Notes: generated from the letters alone by a model not told the origin. Positions 42,954-52,667 are shown, numbered from the stretch's first letter. The stretch: 64,000 nt of DNA from Clostridium sp. OS1-26 (GCF_030915445.1 NZ_CP133264.1:372001-436000); one strand, 5' to 3'. Translations and numbers: made by a program.

Positions 42954-43586
42954 ATGGAGGTTGTATTAGATTTTAACTTTAAGCTAGATAAAAAAATAGT
43001 AATTAATACTCTAAAATCTTACTGCGAAACAATAACTGATGAAGAAATCAGTTCAATGTACGAAACTTTGCTGCCTGTTCTGTATGAATCTGTACAACCA
43101 GCAGGAATATTCAAAATAGATATAAAGGATAAAGACTTTACTTTTAATGTAATTAATGACTTCGACTACATTGTATATTGTATTGTTACCATAGGAGACA
43201 AAATTAGTGAAAAGGTAAATGAGTTTTTTTCTTACGCTAAGATGAAGGAAGGTATGGTTCTTGATGCCATGGCCACATCTTACCTTTTTGATATAAGTTC
43301 TCAGCTATTTGATCACATATATAAAAAAGTTAAAACATTAGAGTTAGGACTTAGTCACAGAATAGCTCCTGGTGATGGAGAAATTCCCCTTTGGTATCAA
43401 AAAAATATTCTAGATGCACTAGATTCGAAAAATTTTCTTGGAATATATGTAAATGAAGACTTCATGCTTACATCTCTTCGATCACTAGCGTATATTTACG
43501 GGGCAGATGAGTATAAACCTTTAAGCGACGTAGACCACGATTGCAGTAGGTGCTCAAACAAGGAATTTTGCAGCATGAAAAAATAG
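42954..43586 (+). CDS. MetH activation-domain-like protein
   Basis: A 210-aa standalone relative of the S-adenosylmethionine-binding activation domain of B12-dependent methionine synthase. GLSHRIAPGDGEIPLWYQKN near 130-150 matches the diagnostic segment of these free-standing forms, and the C-terminus has a Cys cluster CSRCSNKEFCSMK. In clostridia and acetogens such proteins accompany split MetH or other corrinoid enzymes and are thought to help reductive reactivation; no corrinoid protein is nearby. AGGGGG seven bases before ATG 42954 sets the start. Whether the Cys cluster binds iron-sulfur is inference. Confidence 0.8.
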   Translation: MEVVLDFNFKLDKKIVINTLKSYCETITDEEISSMYETLLPVLYESVQPAGIFKIDIKDKDFTFNVINDFDYIVYCIVTIGDKISEKVNEFFSYAKMKEGMVLDAMATSYLFDISSQLFDHIYKKVKTLELGLSHRIAPGDGEIPLWYQKNILDALDSKNFLGIYVNEDFMLTSLRSLAYIYGADEYKPLSDVDHDCSRCSNKEFCSMKK

Positions 43587-43680
43587 TAGCTATAGCATAA
43601 ACAGGATTTTTGCTTTCAGATTAAAATTTTTTGTAATTCATCGGATAAAGCAAAATCTAACTACGGAGGTGAAATGGAAA

Positions 43681-43959
43681 GTGTGGACTATTTTGATTTC
43701 TTTATCGATTGGTATTCTTATAGGCTATTTTTTTAACCTAAGTGACAAGCAAAAGAGTTATAACGGACGTATACAGCAAATAGGTGTTATTTTTCTTTTG
43801 TTCTGTATGGGAGCATCAGCTGGAGGCAATAAGTCTATTATGGTCAACTTAAAAAATATAGGCAAAATATCTTTGACCTTTGCCGTATTGACTTCTATAT
43901 GCAGTATAATTTTAGTTTTCTTTGTAACTTCGTATTTTATGAGAGGGGGAGAGGAGTAA
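43681..43959 (+). CDS. LysO-type exporter, N-terminal part
   Basis: A small membrane protein of about 92 aa with three hydrophobic segments, corresponding to the N-terminal part of the lysine exporter LysO (YbjE, DUF340), which is one chain in E. coli. GASAGGNKSIM is a family element. The start is uncertain: GTG 43681 lies 11 bases after GGAGG, while GTG 43669 overlaps that site. The stop codon overlaps the ATG of the next gene (TAATG), so the two halves are translationally coupled and presumably assemble. Such splitting is common in clostridia. Confidence 0.75.
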   Translation: MWTILISLSIGILIGYFFNLSDKQKSYNGRIQQIGVIFLLFCMGASAGGNKSIMVNLKNIGKISLTFAVLTSICSIILVFFVTSYFMRGGEE

Positions 43960-44561
43960 TGACAGTCTCAATAATTATTGCAGTTATTGCTGGAATGTTA
44001 TGCGGATACTTTGTAATGCCTCAAAATATAGTAGATAATCTCAATACTTTATCTACTATATCTCTTAACTTTTTAATATTATCTGTTGGAATTGACGTAG
44101 GATCAAATAAAAGTCTAATTAAGAATTTAAAAAAGAGCGGTTTTAAAATTATATTAATTCCTGCTTGTATTATTCTCGGAAGTTTTGCTGGTGGTATTTT
44201 AACTGCATTAATTTATAATCTTTCCTTTAAATCTAGCTTATCTATAGCCTCTGGTTTTGGATGGTATAGTCTTTCGGGAATACTGCTTACAAATCTAGAT
44301 GGCGCACAGGTAGGAACCACGGCTTTCCTTACAAATGTATTTAGAGAACTTATTGCCGTTATACTAATACCTATAGTAGCTGTAAAACTGAATCATTACA
44401 CAGCTATAGCACCTGCTGGTGCTACTTCAATGGACACAACTTTACCCTTAATAGCAAAAGCTACAACTCCAGAAATTACTGTAATTTCTTTCTTAAATGG
44501 AGTTATATTAAGCTCTTTAGTGCCAATATTTATATCATTTTTTTATACATTGAATTGGTAG
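43959..44561 (+). CDS. lysO: LysO-family lysine exporter, C-terminal part
   Basis: A 200-aa membrane protein with about five hydrophobic segments. GIDVGSNKSLI, SGFGWYSLSGILL and the GATSMDTTLPLI stretch are typical of DUF340/LysO, which exports L-lysine and toxic analogues such as thialysine. It starts at ATG 43959, overlapping the stop of the N-terminal half, with GAGGAG just upstream. A longer frame would run through the previous gene and is rejected. No lysine riboswitch is visible upstream. Confidence 0.82.
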   Translation: MTVSIIIAVIAGMLCGYFVMPQNIVDNLNTLSTISLNFLILSVGIDVGSNKSLIKNLKKSGFKIILIPACIILGSFAGGILTALIYNLSFKSSLSIASGFGWYSLSGILLTNLDGAQVGTTAFLTNVFRELIAVILIPIVAVKLNHYTAIAPAGATSMDTTLPLIAKATTPEITVISFLNGVILSSLVPIFISFFYTLNW

Positions 44562-44624
44562 TATAGTACTGCACTTTAGAAATTTAGCTTATATATAATA
44601 GCACTACCAAACTTCAGCAAATAA

Positions 44625-44670
44625 AAATTAGGTTATTCCATAATTTTCAATTGTAGGAACAACCTAATTT
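44625..44670. terminator. Bidirectional terminator
   Basis: AAATTAGGTT pairs with AACCTAATTT, extended inward by TTCC/GGAA, between the lysO gene and the convergent 105-aa membrane-protein gene. Confidence 0.8.
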
Positions 44671-44683
44671 ATATGTTACTAGC

Positions 44684-45001
44684 TTAGCTTTGACGTTTTC
44701 TGTTTCTGATCTTTTTATATATAACATCAGATGTTATTGCAAGAAGTAAGAAAGCTGAAAGTAATATCTGAAGTTTTTCTCCAGTTGAAGGATTAAAATG
44801 GGCAACTAATTGAATTAAAAGTATAAATGTTCCTGTAAAAATAAGAAAATTTATTTTAAAGTTAATATACTTTTTATCTATTCCTTCTGCGTCAATCATA
44901 AGTTTTTTTCTAATAGCTTTGTTATACTTCATTCCTAACCCCTGTAGGATACCTGTTATTCCAAAAAGTGTTAGTAGTGGTCCCCAAGCAACACTATCCA
45001 T
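44684..45001 (-). CDS. Hypothetical membrane protein (105 aa)
   Basis: A 105-aa protein with three predicted membrane helices (about 5-23, 50-68 and 77-95), a basic cytoplasmic loop (MKYNKAIRKKL) and a very basic C-terminus (YKKIRNRKRQS). GGAGG eight bases before ATG 45001 confirms translation. I do not recognise the family and the neighbours give no functional hint. Confidence 0.7.
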   Translation of the reverse strand: MDSVAWGPLLTLFGITGILQGLGMKYNKAIRKKLMIDAEGIDKKYINFKINFLIFTGTFILLIQLVAHFNPSTGEKLQILLSAFLLLAITSDVIYKKIRNRKRQS

Positions 45002-45170
45002 ATTTAAAAACCTCCAATTTCTATATACTACAGCATAATTGCCTCACAATAGCTTATTAAAGATTATACCATGTATAGAGCCAAATTTCAAAATTTTTCG
45101 CAACTTCAAGTCTCAGCAAATTTTACCACACTACAAGTGGTGTTAACTTAAATTAAGGATGTGATTATAT

Positions 45171-46064
45171 ATGACACTAGCTAAGATAAAGGGAAATACT
45201 TATTACATACACTCAGTTACAAACTCAGGAATATTTGCATTTAAAAATAAAAACTGTCTCATCATCGATACAGGAAGTAATAATTCAGATGCTAAAAAAA
45301 TCGAAGAGATACTTATAGAAAATAGCCTTCATCCCAAATATATAATAAATACACACAACCACCTTGATCATAACGGTGGTAACACGTATTTTCAAAAGAA
45401 TTATCCAGGCTGCTTAGTATATACCTCATTAAAAGAAAAGTTATTTATGGAGAACCCAGAACTTCAAGCTTCTATATTATTTTCTTCTACACCTATTAAA
45501 GGAATAGACAAAAGTAATAAACCTCTCCATGTAGATTTTGTACTTGATTATGGAGTAAATAAAATTAATGATGAAAAATTTGAGATAGTTCCTCTAAAAG
45601 GACATTCTATTGAACAAATAGGTATAATAACTCCTGAAAAAGTATGTTTTCTTGGAGATTCTATATTTAGTAGTGAAATATTAGAAAAATATTCTTTTCC
45701 CTATCTTTATGATATAGAAGAAAGTATTGATACCTTAAATAGAATTAAAACAATAGATGCAGATTATTTTGTAATAAGCCATGCTAATGAAGTATTAAAT
45801 AAAGATGAAATTAAAAAGTTGGTTGATAAAAACCTTGAAAATATAGAAAACTATAAGAATCAAATTTTAGACTTATTAGATCAGCCACTAACCCGAGAAG
45901 ATATACTTGAAAACTTATCGGTTTTAAATGACTTATCCCTTAATTTTTACCAATACCATCTAAATTTCGGTGGTGTTTCTGCATTTATTTCATATTTATT
46001 TTCTAAAGGGCTTATTCAGTACTCTATAGAAGATGGAAAGCTTTATTACTTCAAAAAAACCTGA
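45171..46064 (+). CDS. Metallo-beta-lactamase-fold hydrolase
   Basis: A 297-aa MBL-fold protein. The dinuclear metal motif is complete: THNHLDHNGG near residue 62 (HxHxDH), GHSIEQIG near 142 for the third His, GDSIFS near 160 for the bridging Asp, and ISHANE near 205 for the last His. A C-terminal winged-helix-like part (about 235-290) resembles the small domain of bacterial MBL proteins with an effector or nucleic acid role. The substrate is unknown. It is a single gene starting at ATG 45171, with AAGGATGTG upstream. Confidence 0.85.
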   Translation: MTLAKIKGNTYYIHSVTNSGIFAFKNKNCLIIDTGSNNSDAKKIEEILIENSLHPKYIINTHNHLDHNGGNTYFQKNYPGCLVYTSLKEKLFMENPELQASILFSSTPIKGIDKSNKPLHVDFVLDYGVNKINDEKFEIVPLKGHSIEQIGIITPEKVCFLGDSIFSSEILEKYSFPYLYDIEESIDTLNRIKTIDADYFVISHANEVLNKDEIKKLVDKNLENIENYKNQILDLLDQPLTREDILENLSVLNDLSLNFYQYHLNFGGVSAFISYLFSKGLIQYSIEDGKLYYFKKT

Positions 46065-46074
46065 ATAAAAAAAC

Positions 46075-46106
46075 ATCTTCCCATGCACTTATGTACATGG
46101 GAAGAT
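46075..46106 (-). terminator. Terminator of the APC permease at 46141
   Basis: ATCTTCCCATG pairs perfectly with CATGGGAAGAT; the minus-strand tail is TTTTTTTATT. It also lies just after the MBL gene stop. Confidence 0.88.
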
Positions 46107-46140
46107 ATAACAACGATTACATTCTTGTAAATACTTATAT

Positions 46141-47553
46141 TTAAGAAGCTTTCTTTTCTCGATTCATTACGCTATGACTTCTTCCATATGCAAAGTATAC
46201 TACGAAGCCTATAAGAAGCCATATTACAAATACCATTTTTGTGAAATTTGGTAATTTAAAAATTAAGAATACACAGAAAGCCACTGATATAAATGGAGTA
46301 ACTGGAACTCCTGGGCATTTAAACTCTCTCTTAATATCAGGTCTTTTCTTTCTAAGAACTACAACTGATATTGAAACTATAGCAAATGCACTTAGTGTAC
46401 CTATATTTGTCATCTCTGCTAATTTTCCTATTTGTAAGAATCCTGATAAAACCATCGTTAATATACCAATTAATACTGTACTCTTTACAGGTGTACCAAA
46501 CTTTGGATGAACATCTGAGAATACTTGTGGTAATAATCCATCTCTTGATAATGAGAATAGTATACGAGTTGCTCCAAATGTCATAACAAGTAATACGGAT
46601 GTAATACCTGCAACTGCCCCAACAGCAACAAGAGCTGAACCCCAGTTTACTCCTATTTGAGTAAGTGCATAAGCAACTGGCGCTGCATTATTTTTATATG
46701 ACATATAAGGAAGAACTCCTGTTAATATTGCTGAAACTACAATATATAATACTGTACAAACTAAAAGTGATGCAACTATACCTATTGGTAGGTCTCTTTG
46801 AGGATTTTTAACTTCTTCTGCAGCTGTAGCAACAGCGTCAAATCCTACGTATGCAAAGAATATGATTGCCGCTCCTGTAAATACACCGTTAACTCCATAT
46901 GGGAAAAATGGGTGCCAGTTAGCTGGTTTAACGTGACCTACTGCTACAACTATAAATAGAATAACACAGGCTAACTTAACTATAACAAGTATGTTATTTA
47001 GCTTAGCACTTTCACTAACACCTTTAACAAGTAAAGCCATTATTACTGCTAGTATAAGTATAGCTGGAAGATTTACTATTCCACCATTTTGTCCTGGAGG
47101 GTTAGCTAATGCTGCTGGTACGTGTATACCTGCCGCTGCTAAAAGCTCTACAATGTATCCTGACCATCCTACTGCAACAGCAGCAACGGCAACAGTATAT
47201 TCTAGAATTAAGTCCCATCCTATAATCCATGCCCAAATTTCACCTAATCCAACGTACCCATAGGTGTAGGCACTACCTGCAATTGGAATCATAGCTGCAA
47301 GTTCTGCGTAACATAAAGCTGCAAATGTACAAGTGATACCTGAAACAATAAATGAAAGAATAAGTGCTGGCCCTGCATAATCTGCTGCAGCAACTCCTGT
47401 AAGCACAAAGATACCTGTTCCTATAATTGCACCAATACCTAGCATTGTAAGTTCGAATGCACCAAGTACCTTTTTAAGTGATCCTTTTCCCGAAGCTTGA
47501 GCTAACAATTCCTCAATAGGCTTCGTTCTAAAAATTGACTTTGAGTTTGACAT
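46141..47553 (-). CDS. YfnA/CAT-like cationic or neutral amino acid permease, copy 1
   Basis: A 470-aa APC transporter with twelve or more membrane helices. GIGAIIGTGIFVLTGVAA in helix 1 and FFAYVGFDAVATAAEEVKNPQRDLP in helix 6 place it in the cationic amino acid transporter group (B. subtilis YfnA, GkApcT). Close paralogue of the gene at 48516-49925: long stretches are identical. The start at ATG 47553 has AAGGAG about nine bases upstream. Between the copies lies a decayed third copy (48078-48370). A long AT-rich region precedes the gene and no terminator or riboswitch was recognised in it. Confidence 0.9.
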   Translation of the reverse strand: MSNSKSIFRTKPIEELLAQASGKGSLKKVLGAFELTMLGIGAIIGTGIFVLTGVAAADYAGPALILSFIVSGITCTFAALCYAELAAMIPIAGSAYTYGYVGLGEIWAWIIGWDLILEYTVAVAAVAVGWSGYIVELLAAAGIHVPAALANPPGQNGGIVNLPAILILAVIMALLVKGVSESAKLNNILVIVKLACVILFIVVAVGHVKPANWHPFFPYGVNGVFTGAAIIFFAYVGFDAVATAAEEVKNPQRDLPIGIVASLLVCTVLYIVVSAILTGVLPYMSYKNNAAPVAYALTQIGVNWGSALVAVGAVAGITSVLLVMTFGATRILFSLSRDGLLPQVFSDVHPKFGTPVKSTVLIGILTMVLSGFLQIGKLAEMTNIGTLSAFAIVSISVVVLRKKRPDIKREFKCPGVPVTPFISVAFCVFLIFKLPNFTKMVFVIWLLIGFVVYFAYGRSHSVMNREKKAS

Positions 47554-48077
47554 TAAAGCCACTCCTTCCCCTTATTATTAATAAAATAAGTGTAAAATAT
47601 TGAGATATAATGTGAAAAAATTGATAAAATAGTGAAAAAATTTAAAAAAATTTGATTGAATTGAATTACTTATATAATAGCATAGATTTTTTTGAAACCT
47701 TTAAAAGTTTTATTATTTTATATTTTCTTAATTTTCTTGATATTACAGAATCATAAATACTATAAAACCAGTCATACCAATATATAGTTATAAATATTAA
47801 AATGCAAGATTGCAATTACTTCTTAAAATTTTTTTTTCAATTAGCCAAATGACTAAAAAAATTTAATCGCAAATTAACTTTTTCAATTAAGCATTGATAA
47901 AATTTAAAAGAATTTCATTCTTATGTTTGAATAATTTTTATTTTTAAAAAAATTTCTTCTTTTTACATTCTAATTTTCTACAAAAGATGCTCTCATTAAG
48001 TAATTTTCTTTAAATAATAATTTAGACTTCCGCATTTTTATTCGCGGAAGCCCAATCCCTTATCAGCTTTTTTTATA
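47554..48077. other. AT-rich spacer with a weak terminator
   Basis: About 520 bases of very AT-rich sequence with near-repeats such as GTGAAAAAAT and GATTGAATTGAATT near 47600-47660. It includes a hairpin after the permease pseudogene (48026-48051). No gene was recognised. Confidence 0.6.
48026..48051 (-). terminator. Terminator of the permease remnant
   Basis: CTTCCGC pairs with GCGGAAG around a short loop, 27 bases past the remnant's stop codon; the minus-strand tail is AT-rich. It shows the remnant was once a complete transcription unit. Confidence 0.6.
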
Positions 48078-48370
48078 TTACTCTTTCAAATTCATCACAC
48101 TATTTTTTCTACCATAACTAAAGTAAACCACAAAACCAATAATAAGCCAAATTACAAATACCATTTTTTTGTAAAATATAGTAAAAACTATATCAAATAT
48201 AAACAGAATAATAGCGATATTATAGGTGTAACCGGAGCTGCATTATTTTTATATGCCATATAAGGAAGAATTATAAATAGTATAACCACTCCTAACTTTA
48301 TTATAACAAGAACATTATTTAAAGTCGCACTTTCTCTTACACCTTTAATTAAAAATACCGTAACAATAGA
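48078..48370 (-). pseudogene. Internally deleted third copy of the YfnA-like permease
   Basis: Minus-strand translation gives pieces of the permease in correct order but with gaps: FLIKGVRESATLNNVLVIIK, then VILFIILPYMAYKNNAAPV, then TPIISLLFCLYLI with a stop, and finally KMVFVIWLIIGFVVYFSYGR to MNLKE-stop. Compared with the intact copies, at least two internal blocks and the whole N-terminal third are missing. Most junctions retain reading frame. It lies between the two intact paralogues, so three tandem copies once existed. Confidence 0.85.
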
Positions 48371-48463
48371 TTATAATGTATACATTTCACGAACAATTTA
48401 CATTGGTGACTATACAATCATCAATTCAAATAATTAATAAGATATTTTAGTGCAAAACAAAGA

Positions 48464-48491
48464 GATACCTTGCAATAAATCGCAAGGTATC
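48464..48491 (-). terminator. Terminator of permease copy 2
   Basis: GATACCTTGC pairs perfectly with GCAAGGTATC around an 8-nt loop, with a U-rich minus-strand tail, 24 bases past the stop. Confidence 0.88.
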
Positions 48492-48515
48492 CTTTTATTA
48501 TTAAAGTATTATTTT

Positions 48516-49925
48516 TTATTTTGTTTGTTCTTCAAAGTTCATAGTACTATGAGCTTTACCATATCCAAAGTATATTACGAAACCTATAACAAGCCAGATT
48601 ACAAATACCATTTTTGTGAAGTTAGGTAATGAGTATATTAAGTATAAGCAGAATATTATTCCGATGATAGGAACAGTTGGAACTGCTGGACAGCTAAACG
48701 GTCTTTCAACATCTGGTCTCTTCTTTCTAAGAACTATAACTGAAGCAGCAACTACACAGAATGCTGCAAGTGTACCTATGTTTGTCATTTCTGCAAGTCT
48801 TCCTATTTGAACAAATCCTGAAAGTACCATAGTCATAATACCAACAAGAATTGTACTCTTTATAGGTGTTCCAAACTTAGGGTGAACTTCTGCAAATACT
48901 TGTGGTAATAATCCATCTCTTGATAGTGAGAATAGTATACGAGTTGCTCCAAATGTCATAACAAGTAATACTGAAGATATACCGCAGACTGCACCTACTG
49001 ATACTAAGGCTGAACCCCATTGTATTCCTACAGAAGATAACGCATAAGCAACTGGAGCTGCATTACCATGGAACTGTGCATAAGGAACTATACCTGTTAG
49101 TATACCTGATACTATAATATATAATACTGTACATATTGCTAATGATCCAAGTATACCTATTGGTAAATCTCTTTGAGGATTTTTAACTTCCTCTGCTGCA
49201 GTTGTAACTGCGTCAAATCCAAGATAAGCGAAGAATATTATAGCTGCACCTTTAAATACACCATTAACACCATATGGGAAGAATGGATTCCAGTTAGATG
49301 CTTTAACATGTCCTACACCAACAACTATGAATAGTATAACAACTGCTAATTTAATTACAACAAGTATGTTGTTTAACTTAGCACTTTCACTAACCCCTTT
49401 AATTAGAAGTAATGTAATAACAAATAATATTAATATAGCTGGTAAATTTACTATACCACCGTGTTGTCCTGGAGCATTAGCAAATGCATCTGGGATATTT
49501 ATGCCACCTGCTTTAAGTAATGAAACAATGTATCCCGACCAACCAACAGCAACAGCTGCAACCGCAACTACGTACTCTAGAATTAAGTCCCAACCTATAA
49601 TCCAGGCCCAAATTTCACCTAGTCCAACATACCCGAAGGTATAAGCACTACCCGCAACAGGAATCATAGCAGCAAGCTCAGCGTAACACAATGCAACGAA
49701 AGCACAAGTAATACCACAGAATATAAATGATAACATAAGTGCTGGTCCTGCATAATCTGCTGCAGCAACCCCTGTAAGAACGAAAATACCTGTTCCTATG
49801 ATTGCACCAATTCCTAACATTGTGAGCTCAAATGCTCCTAGAACCTTTTTAAGTCCCTTTCCTTTCGTTTGAGCTAGCATAGCCTCAAGTGACTTAGTTC
49901 TAAAAATAGACTTGTTACTCGCCAT
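48516..49925 (-). CDS. YfnA/CAT-like amino acid permease, copy 2
   Basis: A 469-aa APC transporter almost collinear with copy 1 (46141-47553). It shares GIGAIIGTGIFVLTGVAA and the helix-6 motif FFAYLGFDAVTTAAEEVKNP. Differences cluster in loops and near residues 140-160 and the C-terminal tail. GGAG ten bases before ATG 49925 supports the start. Substrate is probably a cationic or branched/neutral amino acid, as for YfnA relatives. The pair may have diverged in regulation or affinity: upstream spacers are not alike. Confidence 0.9.
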   Translation of the reverse strand: MASNKSIFRTKSLEAMLAQTKGKGLKKVLGAFELTMLGIGAIIGTGIFVLTGVAAADYAGPALMLSFIFCGITCAFVALCYAELAAMIPVAGSAYTFGYVGLGEIWAWIIGWDLILEYVVAVAAVAVGWSGYIVSLLKAGGINIPDAFANAPGQHGGIVNLPAILILFVITLLLIKGVSESAKLNNILVVIKLAVVILFIVVGVGHVKASNWNPFFPYGVNGVFKGAAIIFFAYLGFDAVTTAAEEVKNPQRDLPIGILGSLAICTVLYIIVSGILTGIVPYAQFHGNAAPVAYALSSVGIQWGSALVSVGAVCGISSVLLVMTFGATRILFSLSRDGLLPQVFAEVHPKFGTPIKSTILVGIMTMVLSGFVQIGRLAEMTNIGTLAAFCVVAASVIVLRKKRPDVERPFSCPAVPTVPIIGIIFCLYLIYSLPNFTKMVFVIWLVIGFVIYFGYGKAHSTMNFEEQTK

Positions 49926-50354
49926 TTTAAAGACACTCCTTTCGAATAAAAAAATATAATAAATATAATGAATTTTTTAACTATTGTAATTATAGCATAT
50001 ATTTTGGACAAGTATTTATTTTTCGTAATATTTTGAATATTCTAATTTTAACATTTATTTATACATACAACCGCTTAAAAATCAATGCTTTAAAGGATAC
50101 TCTGAATTTTTTTGAAAAATATTTTTTTAAAATTTTATTAATTTTCTATTAACCTTCAATTTTATTTGAACAATTGTTGTTAATAACAATTCATTTTTAT
50201 TCATATTACTTAATAATCTTTATTTTCTAAATATTAAAAATATTATTTATAATAATGTTAATTTTTTATTTAATAAGAAAAATAAGGAGTAGCTGCATGT
50301 ATTTCTGCATTTCTACTCCTATGTTCCTTATTTATATATATGCTGTTAGATCAT
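49926..50354. other. AT-rich spacer upstream of permease copy 2
   Basis: About 430 bases of AT-rich sequence with a terminator for the gene at 50355 (50285-50320) and the permease ribosome binding site. Nothing else was recognised. Confidence 0.55.
50285..50320 (-). terminator. Terminator of the 50355-52432 pair
   Basis: AGGAGTAG pairs with CTACTCCT, with an inner TGCA/TGCA stem, and a TTATTTTTC minus-strand tail, 35 bases past the stop. Confidence 0.8.
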
Positions 50355-51407
50355 TTAAAATGTGCTTCCTAGTAATTTATTATTGTCTATAGATATAACA
50401 CCCAAATTATATATTTGTACTAATTTTCCCTTGTATTCAGTTTCTTTTCCTGTACCAAGCTCTGTAACTACAGCTTTTGAATGATTGTTAACAAATATTC
50501 TTCCATCCCTAGCTATATATATGTTGCTTTTATCAACTGATTCAGGTAAAGTCATGGTTTTCATATTATCCTTCGATTTTTTCAAACTAATAATAAATAT
50601 TTTTTTAACTTTTCCATTCTCGCCGTTTCCAATATAAATTTGATCTTCAGCATCTGTATTTAAAAGATAATGAGTAGCATTTTCTCCTGTAGCAATAGGA
50701 TTTTTTAAACCTATTCCTCTTATTCTATTATAAGTTGTATCCTCGTAAATTAGCCTATCCTCTTTATTTTGCGCAGCTATTTTACCAAGCTTACAATTAG
50801 GATATTTAGTTTCTTCAACTTGAGCCATTACATTTATACGATACAATCTGCTTCTTACTCCTTCTTTTCCAACTTTAACATATGTTACATTTGTAGCACT
50901 AGATATAGCCATATCTAATACTTCATATTTATCATCAGATAAGGATATTTTCATTTCTTTATTCTTTTCATCGCTTAGAAAGCTTTTATCATCTTTTTTT
51001 GCATTGTAAGATTCAAACTTTAAATAATTTGCATCGAAGCCCCCCGTAAACTTCTCTGCTATTAACATTATATCTCTATCTGGAAGCCACTTATATGAAG
51101 AAAACTTTGCACCATTTTCAAATTTCAGTTCTTTCTTCTTATTATTTGATGTATCAACTACATATAATACATCATTATCACAGTAAGAAATGTAATTGCC
51201 ATTATAAGAAATTCCAACATTTTGGGCACTTTCCGGAATTTTTACGTTAATTTTATTTGGTCCTTTCTTTGAAGTAATATCAACTTTTTTAGCATTAAAA
51301 TTAGTTTCATCACTTAAGTAAAATTTATCAACGTATAGGAGGCCAATCAATTCTAATGTTATAGGAATTAAACTCCATATAATTAATCTTTTTAGTACTT
51401 TCATCAT
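50355..51407 (-). CDS. Membrane-anchored extracytoplasmic protein, possible beta-propeller
   Basis: A 350-aa protein with one N-terminal membrane helix (about 8-26) and an extracytoplasmic domain. Strand-rich repeats such as GISYNGNYISYCDNDVLYVVD and KWLPDRDIMLIAEK resemble the blades of DPP-IV or TolB-type propellers. No catalytic residues are recognised. The start at ATG 51407 has GGAG six bases upstream; the longer frame overlaps the preceding gene. It begins 11 bases after the phosphodiester glycosidase-like gene, so the two form an operon, perhaps acting together at the cell surface. No function can be assigned. Confidence 0.7.
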   Translation of the reverse strand: MMKVLKRLIIWSLIPITLELIGLLYVDKFYLSDETNFNAKKVDITSKKGPNKINVKIPESAQNVGISYNGNYISYCDNDVLYVVDTSNNKKKELKFENGAKFSSYKWLPDRDIMLIAEKFTGGFDANYLKFESYNAKKDDKSFLSDEKNKEMKISLSDDKYEVLDMAISSATNVTYVKVGKEGVRSRLYRINVMAQVEETKYPNCKLGKIAAQNKEDRLIYEDTTYNRIRGIGLKNPIATGENATHYLLNTDAEDQIYIGNGENGKVKKIFIISLKKSKDNMKTMTLPESVDKSNIYIARDGRIFVNNHSKAVVTELGTGKETEYKGKLVQIYNLGVISIDNNKLLGSTF

Positions 51408-51418
51408 TGCACTCTCCT

Positions 51419-52432
51419 CTAAGGTTTTACATATATTGCCGTAGCAACAGTTCTTTCGCCATTCCAATCACAAGGGTCATTTATAACCTCTCCATCTAAA
51501 TACATAGTTGACGAGGAACCACCATCAAGGTTACTGGCGTTAAATGCACCTTGTTGTATGAGTAAGTTTTGCACCTCTTTTAAGGAAGCACCAGGTTTTA
51601 ACCCTTTTCTACCATCAATAACTAACATTATTACGGTTCCATCCTGTTTTTGTCCTATAGCTGTTCTAGGATTTAATCCTTCGTCATCAACAGCCACGGG
51701 TTTACCATTTATTACAAGAGTATTTCTAAAAGAAACAGCCTCCACTACATTCTTTTTTTTCAAATCACTTATAGTATGATCTCCAACAATTAACTTTCCA
51801 TCCTTTGTAAATGCAGTTACATTTACTCTCTCATTGTCCTTAATGTCACTATAAGCTACTTTCCCATCAGATATAACAACCCCTTCTGGATAAGCCCCTG
51901 TACCAGACCATAACTTACCATTATTAGGAGATCTATCAGTAAAGCCTCCGCCGTTTACAGCAGCTACAGCATTATTTGCCGCTGCTATTTCACTAGTTCT
52001 CTGACCCACTTCTCCAATTTTATTTGTGTACCCTATTTTCATTCTTGTAGGGTCCTTAATTTCAAGTATATACCCGTCAAACTTTTTAGTATGAATATCA
52101 TATCTTTCTATACCCTTATCACTTGCATGACTTACTTGAATCGTATTCAAATTTTCCGACTCACTTCCACTTACCCCACCAGCTTGATCACTCTTTATTA
52201 GCTTACTTATTTGATCCTTTGATAAAAAAGCAGTTGCAATATATTGATGGCTAAAGGTCGCCATAGCAGTACCTACTATAGTTTTTTTAACATTTTGAAA
52301 AGGTCCGTAAAAAACTAGTAATGGTGTCGTAATAGCCGCTACTATAAATTCATAAATTATAAATGTTATAAGCACTTTTGCAGAAAATTTCTTCTTTTTT
52401 TTAGCCCTGGTACTTTTTTCTTCTTTTTTCAT
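51419..52432 (-). CDS. Phosphodiester glycosidase (NAGPA) family protein
   Basis: A 337-aa membrane-anchored protein: Lys-rich N-terminus, one helix at about 21-43, then an extracytoplasmic domain of the NAGPA/DUF2233 family. AAVNGGGFTDRSP, NPRTAIGQKQDGTVIMLVIDG and ASNLDGGSSSTMYLDG are diagnostic. Members include the mammalian uncovering enzyme and bacterial proteins near exopolysaccharide genes, which cleave phosphodiester-linked sugars; the bacterial substrate is usually unknown, with teichoic or capsular polymers likely. ATG 52432 has GGAGGT six bases upstream. The downstream propeller-like protein is coupled to it. Confidence 0.85.
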   Translation of the reverse strand: MKKEEKSTRAKKKKKFSAKVLITFIIYEFIVAAITTPLLVFYGPFQNVKKTIVGTAMATFSHQYIATAFLSKDQISKLIKSDQAGGVSGSESENLNTIQVSHASDKGIERYDIHTKKFDGYILEIKDPTRMKIGYTNKIGEVGQRTSEIAAANNAVAAVNGGGFTDRSPNNGKLWSGTGAYPEGVVISDGKVAYSDIKDNERVNVTAFTKDGKLIVGDHTISDLKKKNVVEAVSFRNTLVINGKPVAVDDEGLNPRTAIGQKQDGTVIMLVIDGRKGLKPGASLKEVQNLLIQQGAFNASNLDGGSSSTMYLDGEVINDPCDWNGERTVATAIYVKP

Positions 52433-52639
52433 ATTTACCTCCAAACATAATAGTCATTTTTGCATATAGAAAGTTAAGCATTAAATATTCTCAAATTAAT
52501 AAAACATACATAACACATTTTACTATTATTTTAGTTTTTTTTCTACCACATAGTTTTGAACAAGATTTAAATTTTACTATTTCATTATACGTAATATTAC
52601 TAATTTTTACAATATTGTAATATTAAACAAAAATGTAAA

Positions 52640-52667
52640 AGCGCGTACTGTTCTAACAATACACGCT
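52640..52667 (-). terminator. Terminator downstream of purD
   Basis: AGCGTGTA pairs with TACGCGCT in minus-strand RNA (one G-U pair), followed by TTTTACATTTTTG. It lies about 135 bases after the purD stop and ends the pur operon. Confidence 0.75.
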
